A stretch of DNA of 38,251 bases, from contig MKUU01000042.1 in NCBI GenBank assembly GCA_001898705.1, positions 1 to 38,251 on the forward strand, given 5' to 3'. Numbering within the stretch: the stretch's first letter is position 1; the number at the start of each line of letters is the position of its first letter. The stretch is from Caedibacter sp. 38-128 (GTDB taxonomy: Bacteria > Pseudomonadota > Alphaproteobacteria > Caedimonadales > Caedimonadaceae). The translations under genes and the position numbers were made by a program. Shown here one piece after another: positions 15,376 to 24,800 of this stretch. Below the pieces are notes generated by a model. That model searched no databases and was not told where the DNA came from. It saw nothing but the letters and a program-made list of their open reading frames with translations.

Positions 15376-16698
15376 CTATATTCTTTCTTTGCCTTTTTGG
15401 TCTAAAGGCTTAGCTCGAAATTCACCTGTCTCTAGAATCTTCCGAAAAATACTGTTATCTCCTGCTATAAATTCATCAATTTGATCATGATGTGCTTCAG
15501 CAACTGTTTTAAGGTCGTCTATATTATTTTCTCTAAAATCGTCCATTTCGCATAAGTGGTATTTAAATGAAGGATTCACTTTATAATAATTTCCCAATAA
15601 TCTTTGTCTTATTGTCGCATCAACTGCGTTAATAGTTTGAAATATAAGAGTTTCGTAAGATAATTCTGGTACTCCTGATGCGTTTATAGGAGTAGATCTA
15701 CGCCTTAAGGAGAAGCCACTTCCCAGAGATAACATGATAGTATTTTGATTGTTGATAATGTGTTTTCTTCCAGCCCGTTGGTGTAAATGTTTTACAACAA
15801 AATTTGCAGGATTACTTATCTGATGATCATCTATAAATACCTTACTAAATAGACAATCATTTCTTTCTTTTATTTCAAGTTTATATTCTGAAAAGTATTT
15901 AGGATATGCAATTGCTGAACGCCCAATTTCCCAGATAGGAATTTCTATATCTATCCCATTTTTAATGATTGTTCTTGCGTGATAACTATCAAAAATAAAA
16001 GGCTTAGAAGATTCACGTTCTAATACAGGAATAACACTATTTGTTAAACTCTGATGAAGATATAATTTTCCAAAGCTTTCTTGTAATAAGGCTTCAAGCT
16101 TTTCTGAACCATACTTAACATCATAAAGAGAATTTATAGGGCTCAGAAAGAATCTATAAAGATGAGGTTGATAAAAGACTCGTTTAAGTTTATTTTTAAA
16201 TAAATCTACAATATCTGAAGGATTCAAATGTGGTTTATCTGGTTCTGTAAAGCTTGGCACAGTGATCCCTAGAGCTATTAGGCTACCAGTTGAAGCTCCT
16301 CCAACATAATCAAAAAATTCATGCAAGTAATGCCCAGGTATTTGTTTGGCAAAATACTCAAGAAGGAGTGCTGGAATTAAGCCACGAATACCTCCGCCAC
16401 CATCAATTGAAAGGGCCGTAAAATAAGTAATAGGCGTCCCTCCTTTTAAAAGAGGATCTAGATACAGATCTTCTGGCTCAGAAGGCTTAAACATAGGCCT
16501 TTTCTTTGTAAGGTGCTTTTCCTTTAAATCATCTTTAAAATAGTGCAGAAGAGTTAAGCTTTCTTCTTCAGGTGTTTCATCTAATACAGTTGTGCTCATT
16601 TGTTCTGATGCATTAAGATTAGAAAGCTGCTGTTTTAGATTCTCAAAACCATATGAAGACGAGCTTGCAGATGGTAAAGGCAGCATATATTTACTCAT
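15376..16698 (-). CDS. Patatin-like domain reading frame (3' part of the split protease-patatin gene)
   Basis: Taken alone this frame gives 440 residues with a patatin fold: SIDGGGGIRG (oxyanion loop), GGASTGSLIALG with the nucleophile Ser136 in G-x-S-x-G, IPIWEIGRSAIAYPKYF, and FIDDHQISNPANF near the expected catalytic Asp. The sister patatin has DGG there; here the Asp is kept but the following Gly is Asp and a residue is missing, so activity may be altered. It has no signal peptide. The frame is open upstream of the ATG and reads straight into the end of a V8-like protease domain, so this ATG is probably not a natural start. Confidence 0.7.
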   Translation of the reverse strand: MSKYMLPLPSASSSSYGFENLKQQLSNLNASEQMSTTVLDETPEEESLTLLHYFKDDLKEKHLTKKRPMFKPSEPEDLYLDPLLKGGTPITYFTALSIDGGGGIRGLIPALLLEYFAKQIPGHYLHEFFDYVGGASTGSLIALGITVPSFTEPDKPHLNPSDIVDLFKNKLKRVFYQPHLYRFFLSPINSLYDVKYGSEKLEALLQESFGKLYLHQSLTNSVIPVLERESSKPFIFDSYHARTIIKNGIDIEIPIWEIGRSAIAYPKYFSEYKLEIKERNDCLFSKVFIDDHQISNPANFVVKHLHQRAGRKHIINNQNTIMLSLGSGFSLRRRSTPINASGVPELSYETLIFQTINAVDATIRQRLLGNYYKVNPSFKYHLCEMDDFRENNIDDLKTVAEAHHDQIDEFIAGDNSIFRKILETGEFRAKPLDQKGKERI

Positions 16699-16992
16699 TT
16701 CTTTAAGGATGCATTCTAGCTTACTTGCTGTAAGGCGCGTTCCTTCATTTGCTTCGATGGCCTCATTAAAGCCATGCGTATGAACACCTACAACATAATA
16801 GCCTTTAGGATTATTTGTTCTATTGCCCTTTTCAATATGTAATATAACAGGGCTTCCACTTTGGCCTGCTTTAGTATTAATTGCATAATATAAGCGTTTT
16901 CTTCGTATTTTTTTATTCCTCCAGAGTGTTTATACATGCGCGCTTTTGCAATTTTAAATACTCCTCCTTGTGTCTTTACCCTAACTTGTTTT

Positions 16993-17850
16993 TTAGGATA
17001 TCCCACTATTTGTAAATGAATTGGTTCTTTTTTTTTCTTCTTGAATAAAGGAGGAAAAAAAGGAGTCGTCTATTCCAATTAAACCAGCCCATCCTGCTTT
17101 ATAACCAACAGGTTCATCTAGTATTATTAATCCCATATCATAGTCATAGTTTGTACCCGCTCCTGTGATCCAGTTTTTAAAAGTCTTTAAGATAACTCCT
17201 TTTGTTTCTCCAAAAGGTTTGCTTGCTTTATGTTGGGCAGGAGTAAATATAACTTCTTGAGCCCATCCGCCTCGCTCATGATCAAAAACATTATGCCCTA
17301 CTGTTAATACATGATTAGGTCCTATAAGAATTCCTGAGCCTAAAGCTCTTCCTAGTGAGCTTTTATTCCCCTTGGCATGAGGGAAAGTGATAAATAAATT
17401 ACCACAATACCTGTAAGGGGCAGCATTAATATCCCTTCCTTTTAATTGATTCATAAAACCATTGTCAAAAGGCGCTGATTCAGGAACCTTAGGACTACTA
17501 GTACTACTGAGAATATTATGTTTATTTGATAATGACGAGATACTGCCTTCTTTGAGCTCAACAAATTCACATGTATTATCTGGGCCTAGTATAGAAACAA
17601 GCTGTGGAGAGTCTTCGTCATAAGAAATAAAATCAAGATCTCCTGATTCAGAGATTTTTTCACCTAAGTAAGAACGAGTATAGGGACCAATAGAGCTGTC
17701 ATTTTTCTTAATATAATCACTTTCTTGGTAATATCCTTCTTTAATTGATAGGATAATATTCTCATCAAAGGTTTCTTCATAAGAAGCTATAGAGCATGAG
17801 ATCCATAAAGGTGATAAAAGCATTCCTATAAGCAAAGAATAATACGCCAT
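16993..17850 (-). CDS. V8-like protease reading frame (5' part of the split protease-patatin gene)
   Basis: Alone this frame gives 285 residues: signal peptide ending SIAS, pro-region, and the catalytic His and Asp. It ends 25 residues after the poly-A run in out-of-frame sequence (RTNSFTNSGIS). The catalytic Ser lies outside it, in another frame at about 16858-16860. Without frame restoration the product cannot be an active protease. Confidence 0.65.
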   Translation of the reverse strand: MAYYSLLIGMLLSPLWISCSIASYEETFDENIILSIKEGYYQESDYIKKNDSSIGPYTRSYLGEKISESGDLDFISYDEDSPQLVSILGPDNTCEFVELKEGSISSLSNKHNILSSTSSPKVPESAPFDNGFMNQLKGRDINAAPYRYCGNLFITFPHAKGNKSSLGRALGSGILIGPNHVLTVGHNVFDHERGGWAQEVIFTPAQHKASKPFGETKGVILKTFKNWITGAGTNYDYDMGLIILDEPVGYKAGWAGLIGIDDSFFSSFIQEEKKRTNSFTNSGIS

Positions 17851-17983
17851 AATATTTTTCCCCTCTTAAAATTTATTTACAAAGTAAGAATAAGAACATT
17901 AAAGCGAATAAGCTAACACCTCTTCTTCTATGCAAGAAATGGGCTGATTTCTTTTAAGGTCTTTTTATTCTTCTCTTTCGCAC

Positions 17984-19438
17984 TTAAGAGATCTGCCTTT
18001 CTTTTCCTTTAACATATTCAACTTGGCCTTCAACTTGATCTCTTAAAGGCTCCAAACGGAATTCATCAGCTTCTAGAATCTTACGGAAAGGTCCTTGAAT
18101 GAATTTCTCAAGCTCAGGTACTTTATCTCTTGCAAGCTTCTTTAATATTTCACGATTGTCTTCATCTGTATCATCAAGGTCAATTTTATGCGATATCTTA
18201 GGATTAATCCTTGCATAATTCTTCCGGCCAATAACTTCTAACATCGTTTCATGAACGCTAAAGCTTGAGACACTCATCAGTGTATCAATCACAGGAGATG
18301 CTGCTCGCGCCCATCCAGCATTACTAGGGAGTTGCTTTTCTTCTTCAGCATAGCCTGTGCCTAAAGAAAGCATGACCATATTCTTATGAGACGCATACAT
18401 GAACTCCTCAGAGGCCCATTTAAGAAGAGATCTTGCAACAAGTCCTGTGGGGTTATTTAGCCACAATCCCCCATCAATAAGTTGATGCTCATTTAAGATA
18501 CGGCCATCTTTACATTCAAGCTTTAAAGAATAAGCCGGAAAATAAGTTGGAGCTGCTGATGTCGAACGTCCAATTTCCCATAAAGGGATAGTTACTTCCT
18601 CCCTCTCATGCAGTTTTCGAGCATCCCGGCTATCAAAGAGGTAAGTTTGAGGGCGCTGAGGCTTCGTATCAACAGCTGTAATTAAGGTATGAGTGAGAGA
18701 GGTATGGAAGTAAGTATCTTCTCTTAAATTCTCTTTAAGCAACTCCATAAGATCATGAGGGACATAGCGAGAGATCATGGTTGCTTTTGCCTCTGTCATA
18801 AGGTATCGCAGACTATCCCATAACCTTAAAGGAAGATTATAAGGAGCTCTTTCGACTTTGCCCTTGTCTTTAGGAAAGATCCGTTCACTTTGATCAAACA
18901 AGCTTACAATTCTTGAAGCATTTAATAAAGGATAAGTTGGATTCTCAGGATCTTGGGCTGTTAAGCCAAGGGCTATAATCCCTCCAATGGAGGTTCCTCC
19001 AATATAGTCAAAATAGTGATGAAGAGGTTTGGTAAGGTATTTCTGTAACTCTTCAAGTAAGACAGCTGAAATGACTCCTCTTGTCCCTCCTCCATCAATA
19101 CTAAGGCCTGTTAGGTAAGTCAGAGGAACATTGTGCTTTGCAAGCAAATTTGTATAGACATCGCCATCATCAACTCTTAAAGGTTTGCGGCTTTTATCCT
19201 TCATAAAAGTGACTGTAAACCCTTTTGCAATCCCTTGTTGTTCTTCTTCACTCAAAAACTCTATATTTTCTGCTGTCTTTAAGCCGCTTAATAAAGAAGA
19301 TTCTCCTTCAGGACGAGCAAAGAGGGATTGATCAGGACCAGCAGGTCTTTCTTCTTCCATAATGTCTGTGGTGGAGGCCAAGCTGTTAGATATCCATAAG
19401 CAAGAAAGCAAAAGTGAAGCAGTAAAAGTCATACGCAT
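17984..19438 (-). CDS. Secreted patatin-like phospholipase, 484 aa
   Basis: A signal peptide (FTASLLLSCLWISNSLAS) precedes a linker and a complete patatin domain: GLSIDGGGTRGVISAVLLEEL (oxyanion loop, residues 113-121), IGGTSIGGIIALGL with nucleophile Ser150, IPLWEIGRSTSAAPTYFPAY, and catalytic Asp322 in LIDGGLWLNNPTG. Patatins hydrolyse acyl esters of phospholipids; in intracellular bacteria, secreted ones damage host or vacuole membranes. The C-terminal region (FRKILEADEFRLEPL) matches the end of the fused patatin next door (FRKILETGEFRAKPLDQKG), so the two are paralogues. It is the first gene of the minus-strand run, divergent from the protease-SEFIR operon across about 400 bp. Confidence 0.88.
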   Translation of the reverse strand: MRMTFTASLLLSCLWISNSLASTTDIMEEERPAGPDQSLFARPEGESSLLSGLKTAENIEFLSEEEQQGIAKGFTVTFMKDKSRKPLRVDDGDVYTNLLAKHNVPLTYLTGLSIDGGGTRGVISAVLLEELQKYLTKPLHHYFDYIGGTSIGGIIALGLTAQDPENPTYPLLNASRIVSLFDQSERIFPKDKGKVERAPYNLPLRLWDSLRYLMTEAKATMISRYVPHDLMELLKENLREDTYFHTSLTHTLITAVDTKPQRPQTYLFDSRDARKLHEREEVTIPLWEIGRSTSAAPTYFPAYSLKLECKDGRILNEHQLIDGGLWLNNPTGLVARSLLKWASEEFMYASHKNMVMLSLGTGYAEEEKQLPSNAGWARAASPVIDTLMSVSSFSVHETMLEVIGRKNYARINPKISHKIDLDDTDEDNREILKKLARDKVPELEKFIQGPFRKILEADEFRLEPLRDQVEGQVEYVKGKERQIS

Positions 19439-19845
19439 AAGATTTCCCCCTCTTTGTTAATTAATTTGTCCCCTTAAAGTATTGAGACTAAGGCACCAAT
19501 AATCCTACACAGCAATAAATAAAGGCGTCAATTGTAAAACAGTAGACATATTAAACTTTTCAATTAGTTTGAGTTTTGAAAAGCCTATTTCAATAGGGCT
19601 GTATCTAAGATTTATCCTTAGAGTGCATTTAAGTACTATTAAAGGTTAAATGATCAAGAACTTTACTGGGTAGAAGAGAAAGTATAATGTTACCAAGTGA
19701 TCTACGTATAGTAAGGCTTCAATGGCTGAGATTCTTTGAATCTCTGGTGTAATGAGGATTTTGTTAAAGAATGGATACAGCTTGTGAACATAAGCTTCCG
19801 GTAGGCCGATCTTTTATTTGTTACATTATTTATAGAGGAGGGGGT
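19439..19845. other. Divergent intergenic region between the patatin and protease-SEFIR genes
   Basis: No gene is seen here. It must hold both promoters of the divergent runs. The only clear structure is a 7-bp hairpin, GAGATTC/GAATCTC with a TTT loop, at 19728-19744. An in-frame ATG at 19771 belongs to an upstream extension of the protease-SEFIR frame but lacks a ribosome site. Confidence 0.4.
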
Positions 19846-21813
19846 ATGCATCATATTTTTTACAGAGCTCTTTTAGCTATTTTTATCTCTTTACAAGCAG
19901 TTGCTTCAGAAGAGGATCTGGAGAGTTTAGAAGAACATCGCCTCCCCATTTATCAAGCAGAGCATTATCAAATAGTAAAAATCCATCCTTATACACATAA
20001 AAATATTGCAATTTTTATTGAATCCTCTCCTGGCAAAGCTATCCCACAAACATCAGAAGTTATTTCTTATGATGAGAGCTCCCCTGAGTTTATGCCTCAC
20101 TTTTGTGAGGATAAAGTTTATGAGTTTCCGCAAAAAGGAAAAGAAAGGCTCGAGGTGAGACAAGCCGAGAATGATGAGTTTGATTGTGGTCGCATGGATG
20201 AAGTAAAGGATGCCTTTAAGGCTCCTTATAAGTTCTTTGGGAACCTCCTCATCACTTTTCCTTATAGCCAAGAAAGCAGGAATAGGCCAGGGCGTTGTAT
20301 AGGCTCTGGCCTCTTGATGGGGCCAAATCAAGTCCTGACTGCAGGACATAACCTTTATGACCATAAAAGAGGAGGATGGGCTCAAGAGATTATTTTCACA
20401 CCTGCTCAACAAGGGGAACAAAAGCCCTTTGGAGAAGCAAGAGCCACTGTCCTCAAAGCTTTTAAAGGATGGATAGAAAATAAAGCAGAAAACCATGATA
20501 TGGGCGTGCTTATTTTAGACCGCTCTATTGGCTCTCAAGTTGGATGGGCAGGGCTTGCGATTATTGATGATACTTATTACTTAACCCAAAAGCCTTCAAT
20601 TGCCATTGCAGGCTATCCCTCAACAGATGTTCAACTCCTCACTCAGGAAGGAGCACCTAGAATAAGCCATGCATTGCTGCGGGAGCATCAAGGAGATGTA
20701 CTTAAAGCAGAAGCCTCTCGTCTGTATTATAAGATTAACACCCGAGGGGGACAAAGTGGAGGGCCAATAGTTGCTTATCTTGAAGAGCTTAAAGGCTACT
20801 TTGTGCTTGGCATTCACACTCATGCTCATGATGAAGCAAATGAAGGCACCCGCCTGACAGCAACCAAGTTCTGGGCAATCCACGAATGTCGAGAGCAGTT
20901 TGATATGCCTCAGTCTTCTTCCATTAGCGTCCATAAGTTGACAACGATAACTCAGTCTCAAGCGCCTTCCTCATTACACTCTTATGAAGGACAAATTGAA
21001 ACTATCTCTCAAGGTGAAAACACTAAAGAGAAAGAAAGAGAAGAAGAAGAAGCTCCTTACGCTTTAGTACAAAAAAAACAGAGAGCAACTTATGAGCAAG
21101 CAACAGGCAGGGAAGATAATCAAGAAGAGCAATTGACTTTAAAAGCTCATGGCCAACTTTTCCAACAATCTTTAATTTCTCTTCAACTTAAGCTTCCCGA
21201 TCCTACATTTCTTACCCTTTTTATTTGTTACTCTCCATATGAAGGGGAAGAGCATGGCAATAAAATCAGAACACTTGCTGAGGATCTAGCTCTTTCAGGC
21301 ATTCCTGATAACAATATCTTTTATGATGAATGGGCCAACAGACCAGGGGGGCCTTATACCATTCACCAATATCAAGATAGTATCTTTAAAGTCAGCAAGG
21401 TTCTTGTGGTTGGCTCTCAGAGTCTTAAAGAACAATATGAGAGAGAAGGGAGAGGGTTTACTTCTCAAGCAATTGAGCTGTTAAGAACGCGTATCAGCAA
21501 GCAAGGTGTGCAAGGTATTATCCCTCTTTGGTTTGGCAGAGAGCAGGAGGATAATTTCCCCTCAGCTCTTATAAACATGCGAGGGGAGGCTATGGAACAA
21601 GATTACTTCTTAAAGTTCTATGATCTTCTTCAAGATATTCACCCTGCAGCACGCCTAGCGATTCAAGGAGAGCAACAAAGCTTTAAGAGGCAAAGGGCAA
21701 GCATTAACCCTGCAGTTTTAGCTCTTCATGCTGATAAAGAGGCCAAAGAACAACAACAGAGAGAGCAAGAGGATCAAGCAATGATTCTAAAGGCTTTAGG
21801 ACTTGGGTCTTAA
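19846..21813 (+). CDS. Secreted V8-like protease with C-terminal TIR/SEFIR-like domain, 655 aa
   Basis: I start at ATG 19846, which has AGGAGGGGG just upstream and begins a signal peptide (MHHIFYRALLAIFISLQAVAS). Residues about 75-350 are the same protease as its neighbours: ISYDESSPEF pro-motif, His167 in VLTAGHNLYDH, Asp218 in ENHDMGVLIL, Ser304 in GGQSGGPIV. A Ser/Gln/Glu-rich linker (about 350-450) leads to a TIR/SEFIR-like domain at about 455-600: LTLFICYSPYEGEEHGNKI, NIFYDEWANRPGGPY, and KVLVVGSQSLKEQYE. This domain is clearly related to the N-terminal domain of the next protein. SEFIR/TIR domains mediate like-with-like assembly; some TIRs cleave NAD, but I cannot place a catalytic Glu. 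The tail is Gln/Glu-rich coiled-coil. It is co-transcribed with the NB-ARC gene 24 nt downstream. Confidence 0.8.
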   Translation: MHHIFYRALLAIFISLQAVASEEDLESLEEHRLPIYQAEHYQIVKIHPYTHKNIAIFIESSPGKAIPQTSEVISYDESSPEFMPHFCEDKVYEFPQKGKERLEVRQAENDEFDCGRMDEVKDAFKAPYKFFGNLLITFPYSQESRNRPGRCIGSGLLMGPNQVLTAGHNLYDHKRGGWAQEIIFTPAQQGEQKPFGEARATVLKAFKGWIENKAENHDMGVLILDRSIGSQVGWAGLAIIDDTYYLTQKPSIAIAGYPSTDVQLLTQEGAPRISHALLREHQGDVLKAEASRLYYKINTRGGQSGGPIVAYLEELKGYFVLGIHTHAHDEANEGTRLTATKFWAIHECREQFDMPQSSSISVHKLTTITQSQAPSSLHSYEGQIETISQGENTKEKEREEEEAPYALVQKKQRATYEQATGREDNQEEQLTLKAHGQLFQQSLISLQLKLPDPTFLTLFICYSPYEGEEHGNKIRTLAEDLALSGIPDNNIFYDEWANRPGGPYTIHQYQDSIFKVSKVLVVGSQSLKEQYEREGRGFTSQAIELLRTRISKQGVQGIIPLWFGREQEDNFPSALINMRGEAMEQDYFLKFYDLLQDIHPAARLAIQGEQQSFKRQRASINPAVLALHADKEAKEQQQREQEDQAMILKALGLGS

Positions 21814-21837
21814 CAGCATAAAGTATTGTCGTTTGTA

Positions 21838-24800
21838 ATGTATCAAGGAGTAAACCATATTACCTTCAGGGTATGTCTAATATTTTTATACTTAACGGCT
21901 TTATTGCCTTGTTCTTTTGCAAGCCATCTTAATAAAGAAGAAGACCTTCATCAAAGGCGTGAAAGACTTTTTTATGAGCACTTAGGAAATCTTCCTGTCC
22001 TTGAGCATTATCCTACCCTTTTTATTACCTACTACCCTGATAATGAACTTCACAAGCAGCGTGTCTTGGACCTTGCAAATCAACTAACTGTAGCTAAGAT
22101 TCCACAACAGAACATTTACATCGATGAATGGACGAATAGGCCAGGAAGTGAGTACACCACTCCTCAACATAGCGATCTTATTTTTAAGTCTGATAAGGTT
22201 CTTGTTATAGGATCTTTAGGACTTAAAGAGAATTATGAAAAAGGGAAGGGAGTAATCACTCAAGAAATTGAAAATTTAAGAAGCCGAAGCGCTTTTCAAG
22301 GGCCGCGTGGGCTCATTCCTACATTTTTTGATGGTGAAGCTAGAGAGGTATTTCCGCAAGGATTAGTAAATCTTTCTTCTCGTTCCTTAGCCGGAAATTA
22401 TTACTTAAGATTTTTTGATCTATTAATTGATATATATGGTTTAAATCCTCGTGACAATCCTATAAAATTAATTTTTGAGGAATTTAAGCGACGATTAAAT
22501 AACCTTCCTCAAGAAACTCTACTTCCCTACAAAGGTCGATTGCAACAGGAACATCAGGAGAGAATTCAAAAAGAGAAGGAAGTTTGGGACAAAACCCTTT
22601 TATCTCCTAATCAAATAACTCAATGCCTAGAATATACACAAAGCAAAAATACAAAATTAGAGAAAAAAAAGATGAATAAAGATTCTGTAAAAAAAATTAA
22701 ATCAGAACTAATTATGCCTATTGAACCTATTTTATTAGAACGTTCTAAGATAATAAAAAAAATGAGGAAGTTTTTTAAAGAGAAACTGGACATTACAACA
22801 ATTGCACTTACAGGAGTTGGGGGCTCAGGAAAGACTACTATTGCTCGTTACTATGCTCAATATCAAGAAGCACCTGTCAATTGGGAAATCAATGCAGAAA
22901 CAGAAGAAACTCTACTACAATCGTTTGAAACTCTTGGTTATGCTTTACCAAAAACTAAGAGAGAACAAAATTTGTTGAAAGAATTGGGAAAATTAGAAAA
23001 CAATAAGCAAAAAAGAGAAAAGCTTATCTTATTTGTAAGAGAAAAGCTTAAAACTTATTCAGGTTGGCTGCTAGTTTATGACAACGTTGATAAATTTATG
23101 GATATTGCAGAATACTTTCCTCGCAATCATGAATCTTGGGGGAGAGGCCAAGTTATCATTACTACTAGAAATAGTCATATAATAAGCAATAATTATGTAA
23201 ATCATGTTGTTCAAGTAAACGAATTATCTTCTTCGGAAAAATTAGATTTATTTCTTAAAATCAGAAAGAGGAAGCAATCTAAAGAACTTACTAAATTTCA
23301 AAAAGATGAAGCTGGAAATTTTTTAAATCATATACCTTCATTTCCTTTGGATGTTTCTATTGCTGCTCATTATTTTAATGCAAATGAAATTTCATATGAA
23401 GAATACTTAAAATATTTAAAAGAATATAGTAAGAACTTCGAAATGTTACAGCAAAATATACTAAGAGAAGTAAGCGAATATAATAAGACTCGTTATAGTA
23501 TTATTAGTTTATCCATGAAACAGATGATTGATACTGATAAAAATTTCTTATCTCTCTTAATATTAATAAGTTTGCTAGATTCTCAAAATATTCCTAGAAG
23601 TTTATTAAATATTTATAAAGATAATACTATTGTTGATAGCTTTGTTTTCGATTTAAAGAAATATTCATTAATAACAGGTGAAACTTTGCCGCATTCTAGC
23701 TTATTGCCAGCTATTTCTTTACACCGAAGTACACAAGAGATAAGCTTAGCTTACCTTTTAAATATCTTAAATTCAAAAGAGTATAATCAATTATTCATGC
23801 TAGCTGTGCTTAATTTAGAAGATTACATATATGATGCATTAGAAAAAGAAGATTTCGTTAAAATGAAACTTCTAGTAAGCCATTGTGAAAGTTTTTTAAA
23901 TCACAAGAGCTTAGTATCAGAAGGGGTGGAAGGACTCATAAGTGGCGCATTAGGATGTATATATTATTATCAATGTAACTATGAAAAAGCAGAGAATCTT
24001 CTAAAGCAGGGTCTTAAAAATTTAGATAAGTATGATAATAAGAATTACCCTAAGATTGCACAGTTTTCACTTTATTTAGGAAATGTTTATAGGAGCTTAG
24101 GTAATTACAGGAAGTCTATAGACCTGCTTAAAATAAGCTTGAAAACTTATAAAAAGCAACCTGAAAATCATGCTGGAATTGCTCGAAGTCTAGGTTATTT
24201 GGGTTATGCTTTTAGAGAAGTAGGTAATTATGAGAAATCTAAAAAGTTGCTTGAAAAAGGTTTTTCAATTTATCGTGCTCATGTTCCTGAGGACTCTATT
24301 CCAGTTGCTTGGATTTCAGCACATTTAGGTATGACTTGTAGAGAGCTAGGCAATTATGAAGAATCCAAAAGATTACTTGAAAAAAGTCTTGAAACATATG
24401 AAAAGTACCCTGGAAATCATGTAGGGGTTGCTTGGATCTTGGGGCATTTGGGAATTGTGCATTTAAAAGAAGAAAAATATGAAGAAGCTAAAGATTTGTT
24501 CGAACGAGCTTCTAGGATTTATAGAAAGTATTTCTCTAATAATCATCCATATGTCAATTGGACTACATCTTATTTGGGAGTGATACATACAAAACTAGGT
24601 AACCACCAAAAATCTAAAAATTTTCTTGAAAATAGCCTAAAAATATATCAAGAAAATGAAGTTACAAACTATTTCGAGATTGCTAGAGTTCTAAGAAGCT
24701 TAGGACAGCTTTTTACAGAACAAGATATGCTGGATATGGCAGAAAAATTTATTACAGAATCAATAGTAATGTATCAACAAAGGCAACATCCTGAAAGTTA

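Larger units (their letters stand above)
15376..17850 (-). pseudogene. Secreted V8-like protease-patatin fusion, frame broken at two poly-A runs
   Basis: The pieces in three frames line up as one 825-codon gene. Part 1 (17850 to about 17037) holds the signal peptide, ISYDEDSPQL pro-motif, His186 in VLTVGHNVFDH and Asp238 in YDYDMGLIIL. At a run of nine A (plus-strand T 17028-17036) the frame shifts, and part 2 continues PIHLQIVGYPKKQVRVKTQGG to MYKHSGGIKK. At a run of seven A (16910-16916 region) it shifts again, and part 3 supplies LYYAINTKAGQSGSPVI with the catalytic Ser, GVHTHG and EANEGTRLTA, then runs without a break into the patatin domain. One base too many and one too few cancel, so total length stays a multiple of three. 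It is either a fresh pseudogene, a homopolymer sequencing error, or a gene rescued by slippage. Confidence 0.7.

Noticed and set aside
15376-17850. Programmed ribosomal frameshifting as the sole explanation for the split gene
   Set aside because: Two shifts of opposite sign at plain A runs, without a visible stimulatory structure, fit indels or RNA polymerase slippage better.
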